In this document: in pieces, positions 8,284 to 15,874 of the stretch | Position numbering within the stretch: position 1 is the stretch's first letter | Layout of the letters: every line of letters starts with the position of its first letter | Source of the DNA: Planctomycetota bacterium | GTDB lineage: Bacteria; Planctomycetota; JAJSAM01; JAJVHW01 | Assembly (NCBI GenBank): GCA_024277065.1 | Contig: JAJRVY010000284.1 | Location: forward strand, 1 to 40,444 | DNA: 40,444 bases | Direction of reading: 5' to 3' | Program-made: the position numbers and the translations under genes | Notes under the pieces: generated by a model | Told to the model about the DNA's origin: nothing | The model's input: the letters and a program-made list of their open reading frames with translations, nothing else | Databases searched by the model: none

Positions 8284-9123
8284 GTGAGCACGATCGACCA
8301 CCGGCGCGAGTACGAGCTGGCCACGGCGGCTGCGGCGCATCTCCGCGGGGCGGGGTTCGGGGGCGCCGTGGCCGCGATCCAGACCGGGTCCGGCATCCCC
8401 CTGCCCGCCCTCGACGACGCCACGACGATGCCGTGGACGGAAATCCCCGGCTTCCCGGAGGCCACCGCGCCCGGGCATCGCGGCGCCCTGCACCACGGGC
8501 TGCTGCGCGGCGTGCCGGTGCTCGTCCTCGAGGGCCGCCTGCACGCGTACGAGGGCCACGCGCCGGCCGAGATCGTGCGCCCCGTGCGCGCCGTCGGACT
8601 GCTCGGCGTGCGGCACCTCCTGCTCACCAACGCAGCGGGTGGCGTGCGGCCCGGACTCGGCACGGGGACCATCGTGCTCGTGCGCGACCACGTCAACCTG
8701 ATGGGCTTCGACCCGCTCATCGGCCTCCACGATCCTCGTTTCGGCGAGCGCTTCCCCGTGACCGCCGGGCACACCCACGACGACGAACTCGCGGAGCTCG
8801 CCGGCGACGTCGCTGCGGAACTGGGCGTGACCCTCGTGGACGGCGTCTACGCGGGGCTGACGGGCCCGTCGTTCGAGACCCCCGCCGAGGTGCGCCGGCT
8901 GCGCACGCTGGGCATCGACGTCGTCGGCATGTCCACCGTGCCCGAGGTCCTCGCCGCCGGTCAGCTCGGCCTGCGCACGCTCGTGCTGTCGCTCGTCGCC
9001 AACCCCGCCGGCGTCGTGGCCGAGGGCGAGAGCGCGGAGAGCGAGGTACTCGCGGTCGCGGCCCGCACCGGCGGCGACGTCGTGCGCGTGCTCGCCGGAG
9101 TCGTGGAGCGGCTCGGGCGGTGA
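8284..9123 (+). CDS. punA: Purine nucleoside phosphorylase, trimeric (PNP/MTAP) type
   Basis: This 279-residue enzyme cleaves purine (deoxy)ribonucleosides with phosphate to free base and (deoxy)ribose-1-phosphate. The trimeric PNP signatures appear in order: TGSGI phosphate loop, EGRLHAYEGH (His of the active site), LLLTNAAGG, VYAGLTGPSFETPAE (base-binding Glu region), VVGMSTVPE, and LVANPAGV, where the purine-contacting Asn lies. Length is normal for the family. The GTG start at 8284 sits just after a -10-like box. With the BMP importer and deoC a few kb away it makes a coherent nucleoside-scavenging set: import, phosphorolysis, and aldol cleavage after a phosphopentomutase encoded elsewhere. 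The stop overlaps the next gene's GTG by 4 bp. Confidence 0.92.
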   Translation: MSTIDHRREYELATAAAAHLRGAGFGGAVAAIQTGSGIPLPALDDATTMPWTEIPGFPEATAPGHRGALHHGLLRGVPVLVLEGRLHAYEGHAPAEIVRPVRAVGLLGVRHLLLTNAAGGVRPGLGTGTIVLVRDHVNLMGFDPLIGLHDPRFGERFPVTAGHTHDDELAELAGDVAAELGVTLVDGVYAGLTGPSFETPAEVRRLRTLGIDVVGMSTVPEVLAAGQLGLRTLVLSLVANPAGVVAEGESAESEVLAVAARTGGDVVRVLAGVVERLGR

Positions 9124-10574
9124 GATGTGTCGCGCCGCTGCTCGTGCTCGCGACGCTGCTCCTGACCCTGCCGGCCATCCCCGCGTTCGCCGTCGATCGC
9201 GAGTTGCAGAAGCAGGTCAAGGACCCCGACTCCTTCAAGCGCTCGGACGCCGCGCGCTCTCTCGGCAGGCTCGGCACGCCGGACGCCGCCAAGCTGCTGC
9301 TCGAACTGCTCGTGGACCGCAACCCATACGTGCGCGATCACACCGTCGCGGCGTGCAAGGATCTGCGCGACCCGGCGGCCATCGCGGTGCTCGCGAAGTT
9401 CAGGTCCCGGGACGCGCTCGCGCGCCGCAACCTCGTCGCAGCGCTCGGGCGGACCAGGAGCGAGCATGCCGTGGAGGCGCTCTCGGACATCGCCGCCCGC
9501 GACCGCGACGCGGGCGTGCGCGCCGCCGTGCAGAACGCGCTCTGGGGCTTTCGTGGCAACGCTGCGGCGATCGTTGCCGCGGAGGACGGCGCACGGGACC
9601 CGGACGCCGTCGTGCGCGCCGCGGCGGTCGAGGCCGCCGGGCGCCTGGGCGGCGACGGCGCGCGGGCGGTCACGACCAAGGCGCTGCTCGACGAGGACGT
9701 CGGCGTGCGCTGCGTGGCGCTGATGGAGCAGCGTTTCGTGATGCCGCAGGAGACGTCGATCGTCGTGCGCGCGTCACAGGATGCGGACTGGCGCATCCGC
9801 GCGCAGGCCGTCGAGAACGCGTTCAGGCTGCACGACGCCGCGTGCATGGACGTGCTGGTCTCCCGCGTCGGTGACGAACGGCTGCGCGTCGCGGCGGCGG
9901 CGCACGCGGCGCTGATCGGGCTGTCCGGCACCGAGCTCGGGCGCGACAAGGGGCTGTGGGAGGCGTGGTGGGCGGCCAACCGCGAGACGTGGCAGGCGCC
10001 CGAGAAACCGCGTCGCGGCGTGCCGCCGCCCGGCGCGCAGACGCGGGCCGGCTTCTACGGCATCGAGATCCTCGCGGACAGCGTCGTCTTCGTGCTCGAC
10101 GCGAGCGGCAGCATGCGCGAGGACGCCGGGGGCAAGACGCGCTGGGAGCGCGCGCGCGCCGAGCTGCAGCAGGCCGTGGACGGGATGCCGGACGGCACGC
10201 CCGTCAACGTGATCGTCTTCCAGGAGAAGGCGAAGGCCGCGTTCGCGGCGCCGCAGCCGCTCGGCAGACAGGTGCGGCGGGACATCGCGTCGTTCGCGCG
10301 CAAGACGAGCCCGCGCGAGTCGGGCAACCTGCTCGCCGGCATGCTGCTCGCGTTCGAACAGGACGACGCCGACACCGTCTTCCTGCTGTCCGACGGCGCG
10401 CCGAGCTTCGGCGACATGGTGGACAAGGGCCGCGTGCGCGCGGCGATCCGGGCGCGGAACCGGACGCGGAAGCTGGTGGTCAACGCCATCGGGCTCGGCG
10501 CGAAGAAGTCGAGCGAACGCAACTTCCTCGAAGGCGTGGCCCGCGACTCCGGCGGCCGCGCCGAGTTCAGGTGA
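9120..10574 (+). CDS. Exported HEAT-repeat protein with C-terminal von Willebrand A domain
   Basis: 484 residues. The first about 24 form a signal peptide (MRCVAPLLVLATLLL ... AFA). Residues about 30-280 are HEAT-like helical repeats, with the recurrent pattern D-x-x-V-R-x-x-A-x-x-A-x-G (for example PYVRDHTVAACKDLRD, AVVRAAAVEAAGRLGG). A linker rich in Trp and Pro leads to a vWA domain (about 318-484) with a complete MIDAS start, DASGS at D327, so it probably binds a divalent metal and a protein partner. The GTG at 9120 overlaps the phosphorylase stop (GTGA), but a functional link to purine metabolism is not evident. Role unknown; an envelope scaffold or surveillance protein is plausible. Confidence 0.8.
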   Translation: MRCVAPLLVLATLLLTLPAIPAFAVDRELQKQVKDPDSFKRSDAARSLGRLGTPDAAKLLLELLVDRNPYVRDHTVAACKDLRDPAAIAVLAKFRSRDALARRNLVAALGRTRSEHAVEALSDIAARDRDAGVRAAVQNALWGFRGNAAAIVAAEDGARDPDAVVRAAAVEAAGRLGGDGARAVTTKALLDEDVGVRCVALMEQRFVMPQETSIVVRASQDADWRIRAQAVENAFRLHDAACMDVLVSRVGDERLRVAAAAHAALIGLSGTELGRDKGLWEAWWAANRETWQAPEKPRRGVPPPGAQTRAGFYGIEILADSVVFVLDASGSMREDAGGKTRWERARAELQQAVDGMPDGTPVNVIVFQEKAKAAFAAPQPLGRQVRRDIASFARKTSPRESGNLLAGMLLAFEQDDADTVFLLSDGAPSFGDMVDKGRVRAAIRARNRTRKLVVNAIGLGAKKSSERNFLEGVARDSGGRAEFR

Positions 10575-10578
10575 CAGC

Positions 10579-10595
10579 CCGCACGCAGCGTGCGG
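10579..10595. terminator. Short GC hairpin between the HEAT-vWA gene and thiO
   Basis: CCGCACG and CGTGCGG form a perfect 7-bp stem with a 3-nt CAG loop, 5 bp after the stop codon. No T-run follows, so it may be an attenuator, a processing site or chance in GC-rich DNA. Confidence 0.3.
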
Positions 10596-10611
10596 CGGAA
10601 GGGCGGGCGAC

Positions 10612-11715
10612 ATGCGCGACGTTCTGGTGATCGGTGGCGGAATCGTGGGCACGGCCATCGCCGAGCGGCTGGCGCGCGACGGCCTGTCCGTGACGCTCGC
10701 CGAGCGCGGTGCGATCGGGCGTGAGGCGTCGTGGGCCGCCGCGGGTCTGCTGACCCCCGTGCATCCGTGGAACTACCCGGAGTCGATGCTGCAGCTCGAC
10801 GCGGAGAGCCTGGCGCTGTGGCCGGCGCTCGCCGCGCGCGTGCGCAGCGAGGTCGGGATCGACCTCGAGATGCGCGCGACCGGCCTCGTCATGCCCATCG
10901 AGACGGACGAGGAGGCCGCCGAGGCGCAGCGGCGCGTCGCCTGGAAACGCGACCACGGCGAGAGCGCCGAGCTGCTCGACGCCGCGGCGGCCCGCGAGGC
11001 CGAACCGGCGCTGCGCGATGACGCGCTCGGGGCGCTGCTCCTGCCCGACCTCGCCCAGGTGCGCAATCACCGCGCGGCGCCGGGTCTTGCCGCGGCAGCC
11101 GCCAGGCTCGGGGCGCAGATCCAGGAGGACACGGCGGTGCTGTGCCTGCTGCACCAGGGGGGGCGGGTCTGCGGCGCGCGTACGACGGGGGGCGACGTCC
11201 GCGCGCGGCACACGATCCTCGCCGCCGGCGCGTGGTCCGGCGCGCTGCTCGGGGAGGCGCCGCCGGCGGCGGCCGTGACCACTCCCGCACGTGGTCAGAT
11301 CCTGCTCCTGCGCACGCGTCCCGGCGCACTGCGGCACATGGTGCTCGGCGGTGACGGTGCGTACCTCGTGCCGCGTGCGGACGGTCGCGTGCTCGCGGGC
11401 AGCTCCGTCGAGTACGTCGGGTTCGACCGCAGCGTGACCGTGGCCGGGACGAGCAAGGTGGCCGCCGCGGTCGAGCGCCTGACGCCGCCCCTCGCCGCCG
11501 CCACGCTCGAGGCCACGTGGGCCGGCCTGCGGCCCGACACGCCCGACGGCCTTCCCGTGATGGGGGAGGTCGAGCCGGGCCTCATCGCCGCCACGGGCCA
11601 TTTCCGCAGCGGCATCATGCTCGCCCCCGTCACCGCCGAGATCGTCCGCGACCTCGTGCGCGGCGAGTCCACGCGCGACCTCGCCCCCTTCGACCCGTTG
11701 CGCGACGTCGTCTGA
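10612..11715 (+). CDS. thiO: Glycine oxidase ThiO-type FAD-dependent amine oxidase
   Basis: A 367-residue FAD enzyme of the DadA/ThiO family. It begins with the dinucleotide-binding motif VIGGGIVGTAIAERLA, then EASWAAAGLLTP (typical of ThiO after the FAD-binding Glu), AGAWSG in the middle, and ends with TWAGLRPDTPDGLPVMG and GHFRSGIMLAP, both hallmark C-terminal FAD-contact motifs of ThiO. ThiO oxidises glycine to the imine used for the thiazole of thiamine. No other thi gene is in the window, so a related D-amino-acid or N-methyl-amino-acid oxidase role cannot be excluded. The ATG at 10612 follows a weak GGAAGG Shine-Dalgarno sequence. It lies 37 bp behind the HEAT-vWA gene and may share its transcript. 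Confidence 0.82.
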   Translation: MRDVLVIGGGIVGTAIAERLARDGLSVTLAERGAIGREASWAAAGLLTPVHPWNYPESMLQLDAESLALWPALAARVRSEVGIDLEMRATGLVMPIETDEEAAEAQRRVAWKRDHGESAELLDAAAAREAEPALRDDALGALLLPDLAQVRNHRAAPGLAAAAARLGAQIQEDTAVLCLLHQGGRVCGARTTGGDVRARHTILAAGAWSGALLGEAPPAAAVTTPARGQILLLRTRPGALRHMVLGGDGAYLVPRADGRVLAGSSVEYVGFDRSVTVAGTSKVAAAVERLTPPLAAATLEATWAGLRPDTPDGLPVMGEVEPGLIAATGHFRSGIMLAPVTAEIVRDLVRGESTRDLAPFDPLRDVV

Positions 11716-11869
11716 CCACCCACTCTCCCGCCCGGCCGGCCGCGGAGAGACGGCCGCATCGACTGGTGTCTTGCGGAGACGGGGCGTTCCTTGAGAACAT
11801 GGGCATATCCGCGACCCGGCAGAGGCCGTGCCGCGCACAGCCCGCTGCCGGGCGGGGAGGGGCGCTGCC

Positions 11870-12388
11870 ATGCAGACCGCACTCGTCGATCGCATTCGAT
11901 CCGTTCTCGACGACTGGGAAGACGGCCGCCGCGAGGAGGCCCTGCGTCTCGAGGCGCGGCTCGCCGACGCCGCCGCGGACGCTCTCGTCGATGCCATGCT
12001 GGAACTCGGCGAGGAGGGCTCCGACGCGCTCGCGCTGTCCTCGCTGTCGCCGGCCGAGGAGGAACTGCGGGCCGTCTTCACGATGGAGTCCGAGATGTGG
12101 GGCGGCGGGTTCGAGCAGTTCTTCGACGCGTGCGGCCACGAAGAGGTGGAACTGGCGGCGGCCGGCTGCGCGCGCATCCGCGCCCCGCACTTCGAGGTCA
12201 TCGTGCGGCGCGCGCTCGAGCTGGTCCCCGTCGTGCCCGACGACGACTGGCCCGGCGATCTGGAGTCCCAACTCGCCGCGCTCGACGAGGAGTTCTTCGA
12301 CGCCTACGTGCACGTCGAGGAACTCCTGCGCCGCCGCCTGCGCTACGCCGTGGAGCACCCCGGCGAGTTCCGCGCCCTGCGCGCCTGA
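11870..12388 (+). CDS. DUF4375 (DMP19-like) domain protein
   Basis: 172 residues, acidic. After a helical N-terminus (residues 1-60), the segment ESEMWGGGFEQFF (about 74-86) matches the core N/G-G-G-F-x-Q-F-F motif of DUF4375, the domain named for DNA-mimic protein DMP19. Many Asp/Glu residues throughout fit the family. The function of bacterial members is mostly unknown; DMP19 itself binds a transcription repressor, but that cannot be carried over here. The start is the ATG at 11870 because GGGAGGGG lies at the right distance; an upstream in-frame GTG at 11828 would lack a ribosome binding site. It stands alone, 154 bp after thiO. Confidence 0.72.
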   Translation: MQTALVDRIRSVLDDWEDGRREEALRLEARLADAAADALVDAMLELGEEGSDALALSSLSPAEEELRAVFTMESEMWGGGFEQFFDACGHEEVELAAAGCARIRAPHFEVIVRRALELVPVVPDDDWPGDLESQLAALDEEFFDAYVHVEELLRRRLRYAVEHPGEFRALRA

Positions 12389-12446
12389 CGCCCTGTCTCG
12401 CCGCGGGGTCTCTCCGCGAGCTCGCGCCCGCGTGGCCTCACCGCGG

Positions 12447-12452
12447 TACTCT
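12447..12452 (+). promoter_or_regulatory. Predicted -10 box of the sulfotransferase gene
   Basis: TACTCT fits TANNNT and ends 6 nt before the ATG at 12459, with no Shine-Dalgarno sequence between them. Confidence 0.4.
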
Positions 12453-12458
12453 GCGCCG

Positions 12459-13298
12459 ATGGAGGTGCCCGACCGCCCGATCTTCATCCTCGGCCCGCCG
12501 CGCAGCGGGACGAGCGTGCTGTACAAGCTGCTCTGCACGCACCCGGACGTCGCGTTCATGCACCGCGGCTTCAAGAAGCTGCCGCGGCTGCCGCGGCTGG
12601 CCCATGCGCTCGAGCGTCTCGGGCTCGTCGGCAGCACGCCGAAGGAGGCGACGGCGTTCTGGGACCGCCACCGCCACGGGCGCCTCGACGTGATGACCGC
12701 CGCGGAGGCCACGCCCCGCGTCCGGGACTGGTACCGCGCGGTCATCGCGGTAGTCTTGCGCGTCACCGGGCGCTCGCGATTCGTTGCCAAGTGCCCACCA
12801 CTCTCCGTGCGCGTGCCGTGGATCTCCGCCGTGTTCCCCGGCGCCCTGTTCGTGGTGGCCGATCGCGATTGGCGGGCGGTCGTCAGCTCGACCACCGTCA
12901 AGCGCGAGCAGAACGCGGCCCGCGAGCGGCGCGAGTTCTTCGGCGTGCGCGTGCCGGGCCACAAGCATCTCAAGGGCCTGCCCTCCGAGCACAGCGCGGC
13001 GCGCATCTACCGCATCGTCCACGAGATGCTGGACGACTGGGAGGCCGAGCGCCCCGGGCGCTTCCACCACGTCGTCTACGCGCAGCTCTGCGACGACCCG
13101 CGCGGCGTGCTGCGCGGCGTGGCCGCGTCGTGCGGTCTGTCGTTCCCGCGAGAATTCGAGGAGTCGCTGCCGGAGTCGCTGCCGAAGAGCAACCACAAGT
13201 GGCGCGAGTCGCTGGACGCGGGGCTCGTCGAACGCATCCGCGCCGCCGAGGGGCCGGCGCTCGACCGCTTCACCGAGGAAGCGTTGACCGGCCGCTGA
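12459..13298 (+). CDS. PAPS-dependent sulfotransferase family protein
   Basis: 279 residues. The N-terminus IFILGPPRSGTSVLYKLL is the 5'-phosphosulfate-binding P-loop-like motif of sulfotransferases. VADRDWRAVVSSTTVKREQ about halfway fits the 3'-phosphate-binding segment (RDxRAVxxS). A conserved Lys/Arg-rich end (LPKSNHKWRESLD) resembles the family's C-terminal PAPS-contact region. It would transfer sulfate from PAPS to a hydroxyl or amino group of a carbohydrate, lipid or peptide; the acceptor cannot be read. The TGA abuts the convergent dehydratase's stop without any spacer. No sulfate-activation genes are nearby. Confidence 0.78.
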   Translation: MEVPDRPIFILGPPRSGTSVLYKLLCTHPDVAFMHRGFKKLPRLPRLAHALERLGLVGSTPKEATAFWDRHRHGRLDVMTAAEATPRVRDWYRAVIAVVLRVTGRSRFVAKCPPLSVRVPWISAVFPGALFVVADRDWRAVVSSTTVKREQNAARERREFFGVRVPGHKHLKGLPSEHSAARIYRIVHEMLDDWEAERPGRFHHVVYAQLCDDPRGVLRGVAASCGLSFPREFEESLPESLPKSNHKWRESLDAGLVERIRAAEGPALDRFTEEALTGR

Positions 13299-13772
13299 TC
13301 AGACTCGTAGGCCCGTGATCCGCGCCTCGACCACGAGGCGACCGTCCAGCCAGCCCTGCGTATCGTAGATGGCGCGGCGCAGGCGCAGATCGACGCGGTT
13401 CGCGAGGAGTGTGAGCCGTTGGCCCGGCGTGACCGACAGCCGGAACTTGCAGCCCTCGATGCCCCCGAACCCGAAGAAGCCGTCCCCGGGATACGCGAGC
13501 TTCGTTGCGACACTCGTGAGCTGTGCGAGGGCCTCGAGCATCACGATGCCCGGGAGCAGCGGTCGCCCGGGCAGGTGGCCGCGAACCCAGAACTCGTCAT
13601 CGCGCACGTCCTTCCAGCCCGCGACGAGGCCGTTCTCGGTGTCGATGTACCCGATGCCGTCGAGGTGCTCCATCTCGAAGCGCTGTGGAATGAGCTCGCG
13701 GATGCGTGCCTTGTCGAGGACGGCGTTGCCCGTGTTCCAGAGTTCCGGTGGGATGAGGGGTTGCGCTGCCAT
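13299..13772 (-). CDS. FabZ/FabA-like 3-hydroxyacyl-ACP dehydratase (hot-dog fold)
   Basis: 157 residues, cytoplasmic. RGHLPGRPLLPGIVMLEALAQL holds the FabZ active site; here it is quoted in parts: GHLPGRPLLPG contains catalytic His66, and MLEALAQ contains Glu80, exactly 14 residues later as in FabZ (His49/Glu63 in the classic enzyme). IEGCKFRLSVTPG matches the family's FR-x-x-V-x-P-G strand. A slightly longer N-terminus (about 20 extra residues) than standard FabZ resembles paralogues found beside lipid-modifying genes. No fab or acyl-carrier genes flank it, so it may be an accessory dehydratase rather than the housekeeping FabZ. ATG at 13772; its stop directly abuts the sulfotransferase stop. 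Confidence 0.82.
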   Translation of the reverse strand: MAAQPLIPPELWNTGNAVLDKARIRELIPQRFEMEHLDGIGYIDTENGLVAGWKDVRDDEFWVRGHLPGRPLLPGIVMLEALAQLTSVATKLAYPGDGFFGFGGIEGCKFRLSVTPGQRLTLLANRVDLRLRRAIYDTQGWLDGRLVVEARITGLRV

Positions 13773-13781
13773 GGGGCGCGG

Positions 13782-13787
13782 ATCGTA
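13782..13787 (-). promoter_or_regulatory. Predicted -10 box of the dehydratase gene
   Basis: On the minus strand TACGAT lies 9 nt before the ATG at 13772. No Shine-Dalgarno sequence is present, again fitting a leaderless transcript. Confidence 0.42.
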
Positions 13788-13899
13788 GCAGGCGTTCGTG
13801 CCGTGTCGCGTCTGCGCCGAGGGAATCGTGCAGATCCGGCGCCCTGCCTGCGGAAATCCGGGGGCTCGCGTCATGCGCGCGGACAATGCGCGATCCCCG

Positions 13900-14709
13900 A
13901 TGCCGACGACGCCCGAACCGCCCGAACCGCCCCATCGCGAGCACGATCTCCACACCCTCCTCCGGGACGAGGAGGCCCGTCACGAACTCGTGCTGTCGCG
14001 GCGCATGCTGCGGCGGGCGACGCTCATCGGGCCCGTTCTCGTGGGCGTTGCGTTGCTCACGATCGCCGCCGTGTTCAGCGGGCCCGAGTACGCGGCGGCG
14101 ATCTTCGGTCAGGCCATCCGGATCTTCACCGTGCTCGGGAAGTTCGCGGTGCTGCAGGGGGTCGTCAACCCGGACGGTTTCACGCCGTGGGAACTCGCCA
14201 CGCTCGTGGCGTACATGGACATCTCCGTCGCCGTGATCCTGGTCTACAACCTGCCCCGCCTCTACCGCATCCCACGCCTTGGGCCGACGCTCGAGGACCT
14301 CGCCGAGCACGGCTTGTACCTGCTCGAACAGCGCCCCTGGATGGGCCGCGTCACGATCCTGGGCGTGATCGCGTTCGTGATGTTTCCGCTGACCGGCACG
14401 GGCGCCATCGGCGGCAGCATCTTCGGCCGCCTGCTCGGGCTCGGGCCGCGACGCACGATGGCCTCGATCGCCGTCGGTGCGTGTATCGGCTCGTTCGGCA
14501 TGGCCGCCTTTGGCAACACGGTCGCGAAGTTCTTCACCGACGAGGTCCGCAACTCGTGGCAGTTCAAGGCCTCCGGGATCGCGGCGCTGGTACTCATGGT
14601 CGTGATCGTCTGGTGGCGTGGCCGCAAGGTGACGGCGCAGCTCCGCGCCCGTCGCGAGGCTCGGCTCGCGCAGCGCGGCGGCGCCGGCGGACCTTCGACG
14701 AGCGCCTGA
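13900..14709 (+). CDS. Small multidrug-export family (PF06695-like) membrane protein
   Basis: About 269 residues. A hydrophilic Pro-rich N-terminus (about 45 residues) is followed by about five hydrophobic segments. The segment FPLTGTGAIGGSIFGRLLGL is close to the P-x-x-G-T-G-A-x-x-G-S signature of the putative small multi-drug export family, and IGSFGMAAFGNTVAKFF suits the second conserved helix. The name is historical; actual transport has little support in this family. The start is uncertain: ATG 13900 is preferred because a GACAAT box lies 12 nt upstream, but ATG 13873 is also in frame. Divergent from the dehydratase with about 130 bp between starts. Confidence 0.68.
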   Translation: MPTTPEPPEPPHREHDLHTLLRDEEARHELVLSRRMLRRATLIGPVLVGVALLTIAAVFSGPEYAAAIFGQAIRIFTVLGKFAVLQGVVNPDGFTPWELATLVAYMDISVAVILVYNLPRLYRIPRLGPTLEDLAEHGLYLLEQRPWMGRVTILGVIAFVMFPLTGTGAIGGSIFGRLLGLGPRRTMASIAVGACIGSFGMAAFGNTVAKFFTDEVRNSWQFKASGIAALVLMVVIVWWRGRKVTAQLRARREARLAQRGGAGGPSTSA

Positions 14710-14723
14710 CCGGCCGCACCCGG

Positions 14724-14729
14724 TATGAT
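14724..14729 (+). promoter_or_regulatory. Predicted -10 box of the HEAT-repeat gene at 14736
   Basis: TATGAT is a near-consensus -10 hexamer ending 6 nt before the ATG. It is the clearest example of the leaderless arrangement in this window. Confidence 0.5.
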
Positions 14730-14735
14730 CGGCGC

Positions 14736-15569
14736 ATGCGCAAGACGCTGCGACTCCTGGGGACACTCGCTCTCGTACTGGCCGCCGTCCTCCATCCGCG
14801 GCCCGTCACGGCCGGGATCGAGCCCGTCGAACCGGACACGCCGACCGTGCTCCCCGCCAATGAGGACGAGATCGCGAAGGTCATGGCGGCGGCCGACAAG
14901 GCCAAGGCCGAGAAGGACGACAAGTTGCTCCTGGCGGCGCTGATGTCGATGGAGACCCACCGCGCCGAGGTGTTCCAGCCCGTCATCTCCGCCGCGATGG
15001 GACACAGGGACGCCAAGATCCAGGCGCAGGCCATCCGTGCCGCGGCCTCGCACGAGATGGCGGACGAGGCGAAGCGCGTCCTCAAGATCCTCGAGAAGTC
15101 GAAGAGGAAGAGGAAGGGCAAGAAGAAGGGCAAGAAGAAGGGCGGTGGCGACGTCTCCGGACACGTCACGGCCGCGGCCATCGACTACCTGGCGCGGCTC
15201 GCGATCGAGGGCGCCGAGGAACAGGTCGTCGAGCACCTGACGCGTCTCTTCCTCGTCCAGACACGGATGCAGGCGTCGTACGCGGCCGACGTCGTGAAGG
15301 CGGCGGTGCACTATCTCGGACGGATGAAGGTGATGAGCGCCGTGCCGCAGCTCGTGGACATGGTGCGCGAGCCGGTCCCCGAGAACCCGAACTCCGCCAG
15401 CAACCCGCCGGCCTCGTACTGGGAGGCGCGCTACAAGATCTGGCTCGCCAGCGAGGGCTGGGTGCGCTGGGCGCTCAAGGAGATCACGGGGCAGGAGTTC
15501 CGCACCCACCGCGAGTGGGCCGCCTGGGTTGGTCTCCACGAGAAGGACTTCAAGAAGAAGAAGAAGTAG
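14736..15569 (+). CDS. Exported HEAT-like repeat protein with Lys-rich insert
   Basis: 277 residues with a signal peptide (MRKTLRLLGTLALVLAAVL ... VTAG). The mature part is alpha-helical with HEAT-like units (IQAQAIRAAASHEMADEAKRV; GAEEQVVEHLTRLF). A strongly basic Lys/Arg/Gly tract occupies residues about 126-143 (EKSKRKRKGKKKGKKKGG) and the protein ends in five lysines, which suggests nucleic-acid or anionic-polymer contact outside the cytoplasm. It stops at TAG with plausible chain end, showing that TAG is a normal terminator in this genome. The gene stands alone, 26 bp after the preceding gene, with its own -10 box. Confidence 0.7.
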   Translation: MRKTLRLLGTLALVLAAVLHPRPVTAGIEPVEPDTPTVLPANEDEIAKVMAAADKAKAEKDDKLLLAALMSMETHRAEVFQPVISAAMGHRDAKIQAQAIRAAASHEMADEAKRVLKILEKSKRKRKGKKKGKKKGGGDVSGHVTAAAIDYLARLAIEGAEEQVVEHLTRLFLVQTRMQASYAADVVKAAVHYLGRMKVMSAVPQLVDMVREPVPENPNSASNPPASYWEARYKIWLASEGWVRWALKEITGQEFRTHREWAAWVGLHEKDFKKKKK

Positions 15570-15685
15570 ACGGCGCGCTGTCACGCCCCTCGCGTCGCGA
15601 CGCAACGGCTACTTGGCAACGGCTGCCTCGCGGCGGCACACCATGGGCCGCTCCTCCATCCGCCGTCCTGCGCGGCGCGCCGTCT
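15568..15685. repeat. 11-bp perfect inverted repeat spanning the convergent intergenic region
   Basis: AGACGGCGCGC at 15568-15578 is repeated inverted as GCGCGCCGTCT at 15675-15685, leaving a 96-nt loop between two convergent genes. It could close a long terminator-like structure for both strands; with this base composition chance is also possible. Confidence 0.3.
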
Positions 15686-15709
15686 GCCGCAGGGCCACGC
15701 GCTTCGCGG

Positions 15710-15874
15710 CTACCGCCAGAGCGCCTCGAGCTCCTTCAGACGCTCGTCGAAGTGCGCCACGACGTCGTCCCAATCGACCTCCATCGCGCGATAGGTCGGG
15801 GGCCCGACGACGTTGCCGGGGCGCTTGACCGCGGCGCGAACGGGGATCTGCGCGCCGTCACCGTGGGCGAGCAT
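15710..15874 (-). pseudogene. 3' remainder of the ferric-type binding protein gene beyond an in-frame TAG
   Basis: Directly after the TAG at 15877-15875 the same frame continues for 54 codons to a second TAG at 15710. Its product contains HGDGAQIPVRAAV and AMEVDWDDVVAHFDERL. Both match the expected C-terminus of iron(III)-type solute-binding proteins (Q-I-P-V-R, then M-D/E-V-D-W). The upstream part lacks precisely this region. So this is the missing end of the neighbouring gene, cut off by a GAG-to-TAG-like change, a sequencing error or a recoded stop. Confidence 0.7.

Noticed and set aside
11728-11855. 9-bp inverted repeat (CCGCCCGGC / GCCGGGCGG) upstream of the DUF4375 gene
   Set aside because: The arms are 110 nt apart and made only of G and C, so chance is likely in this base composition.
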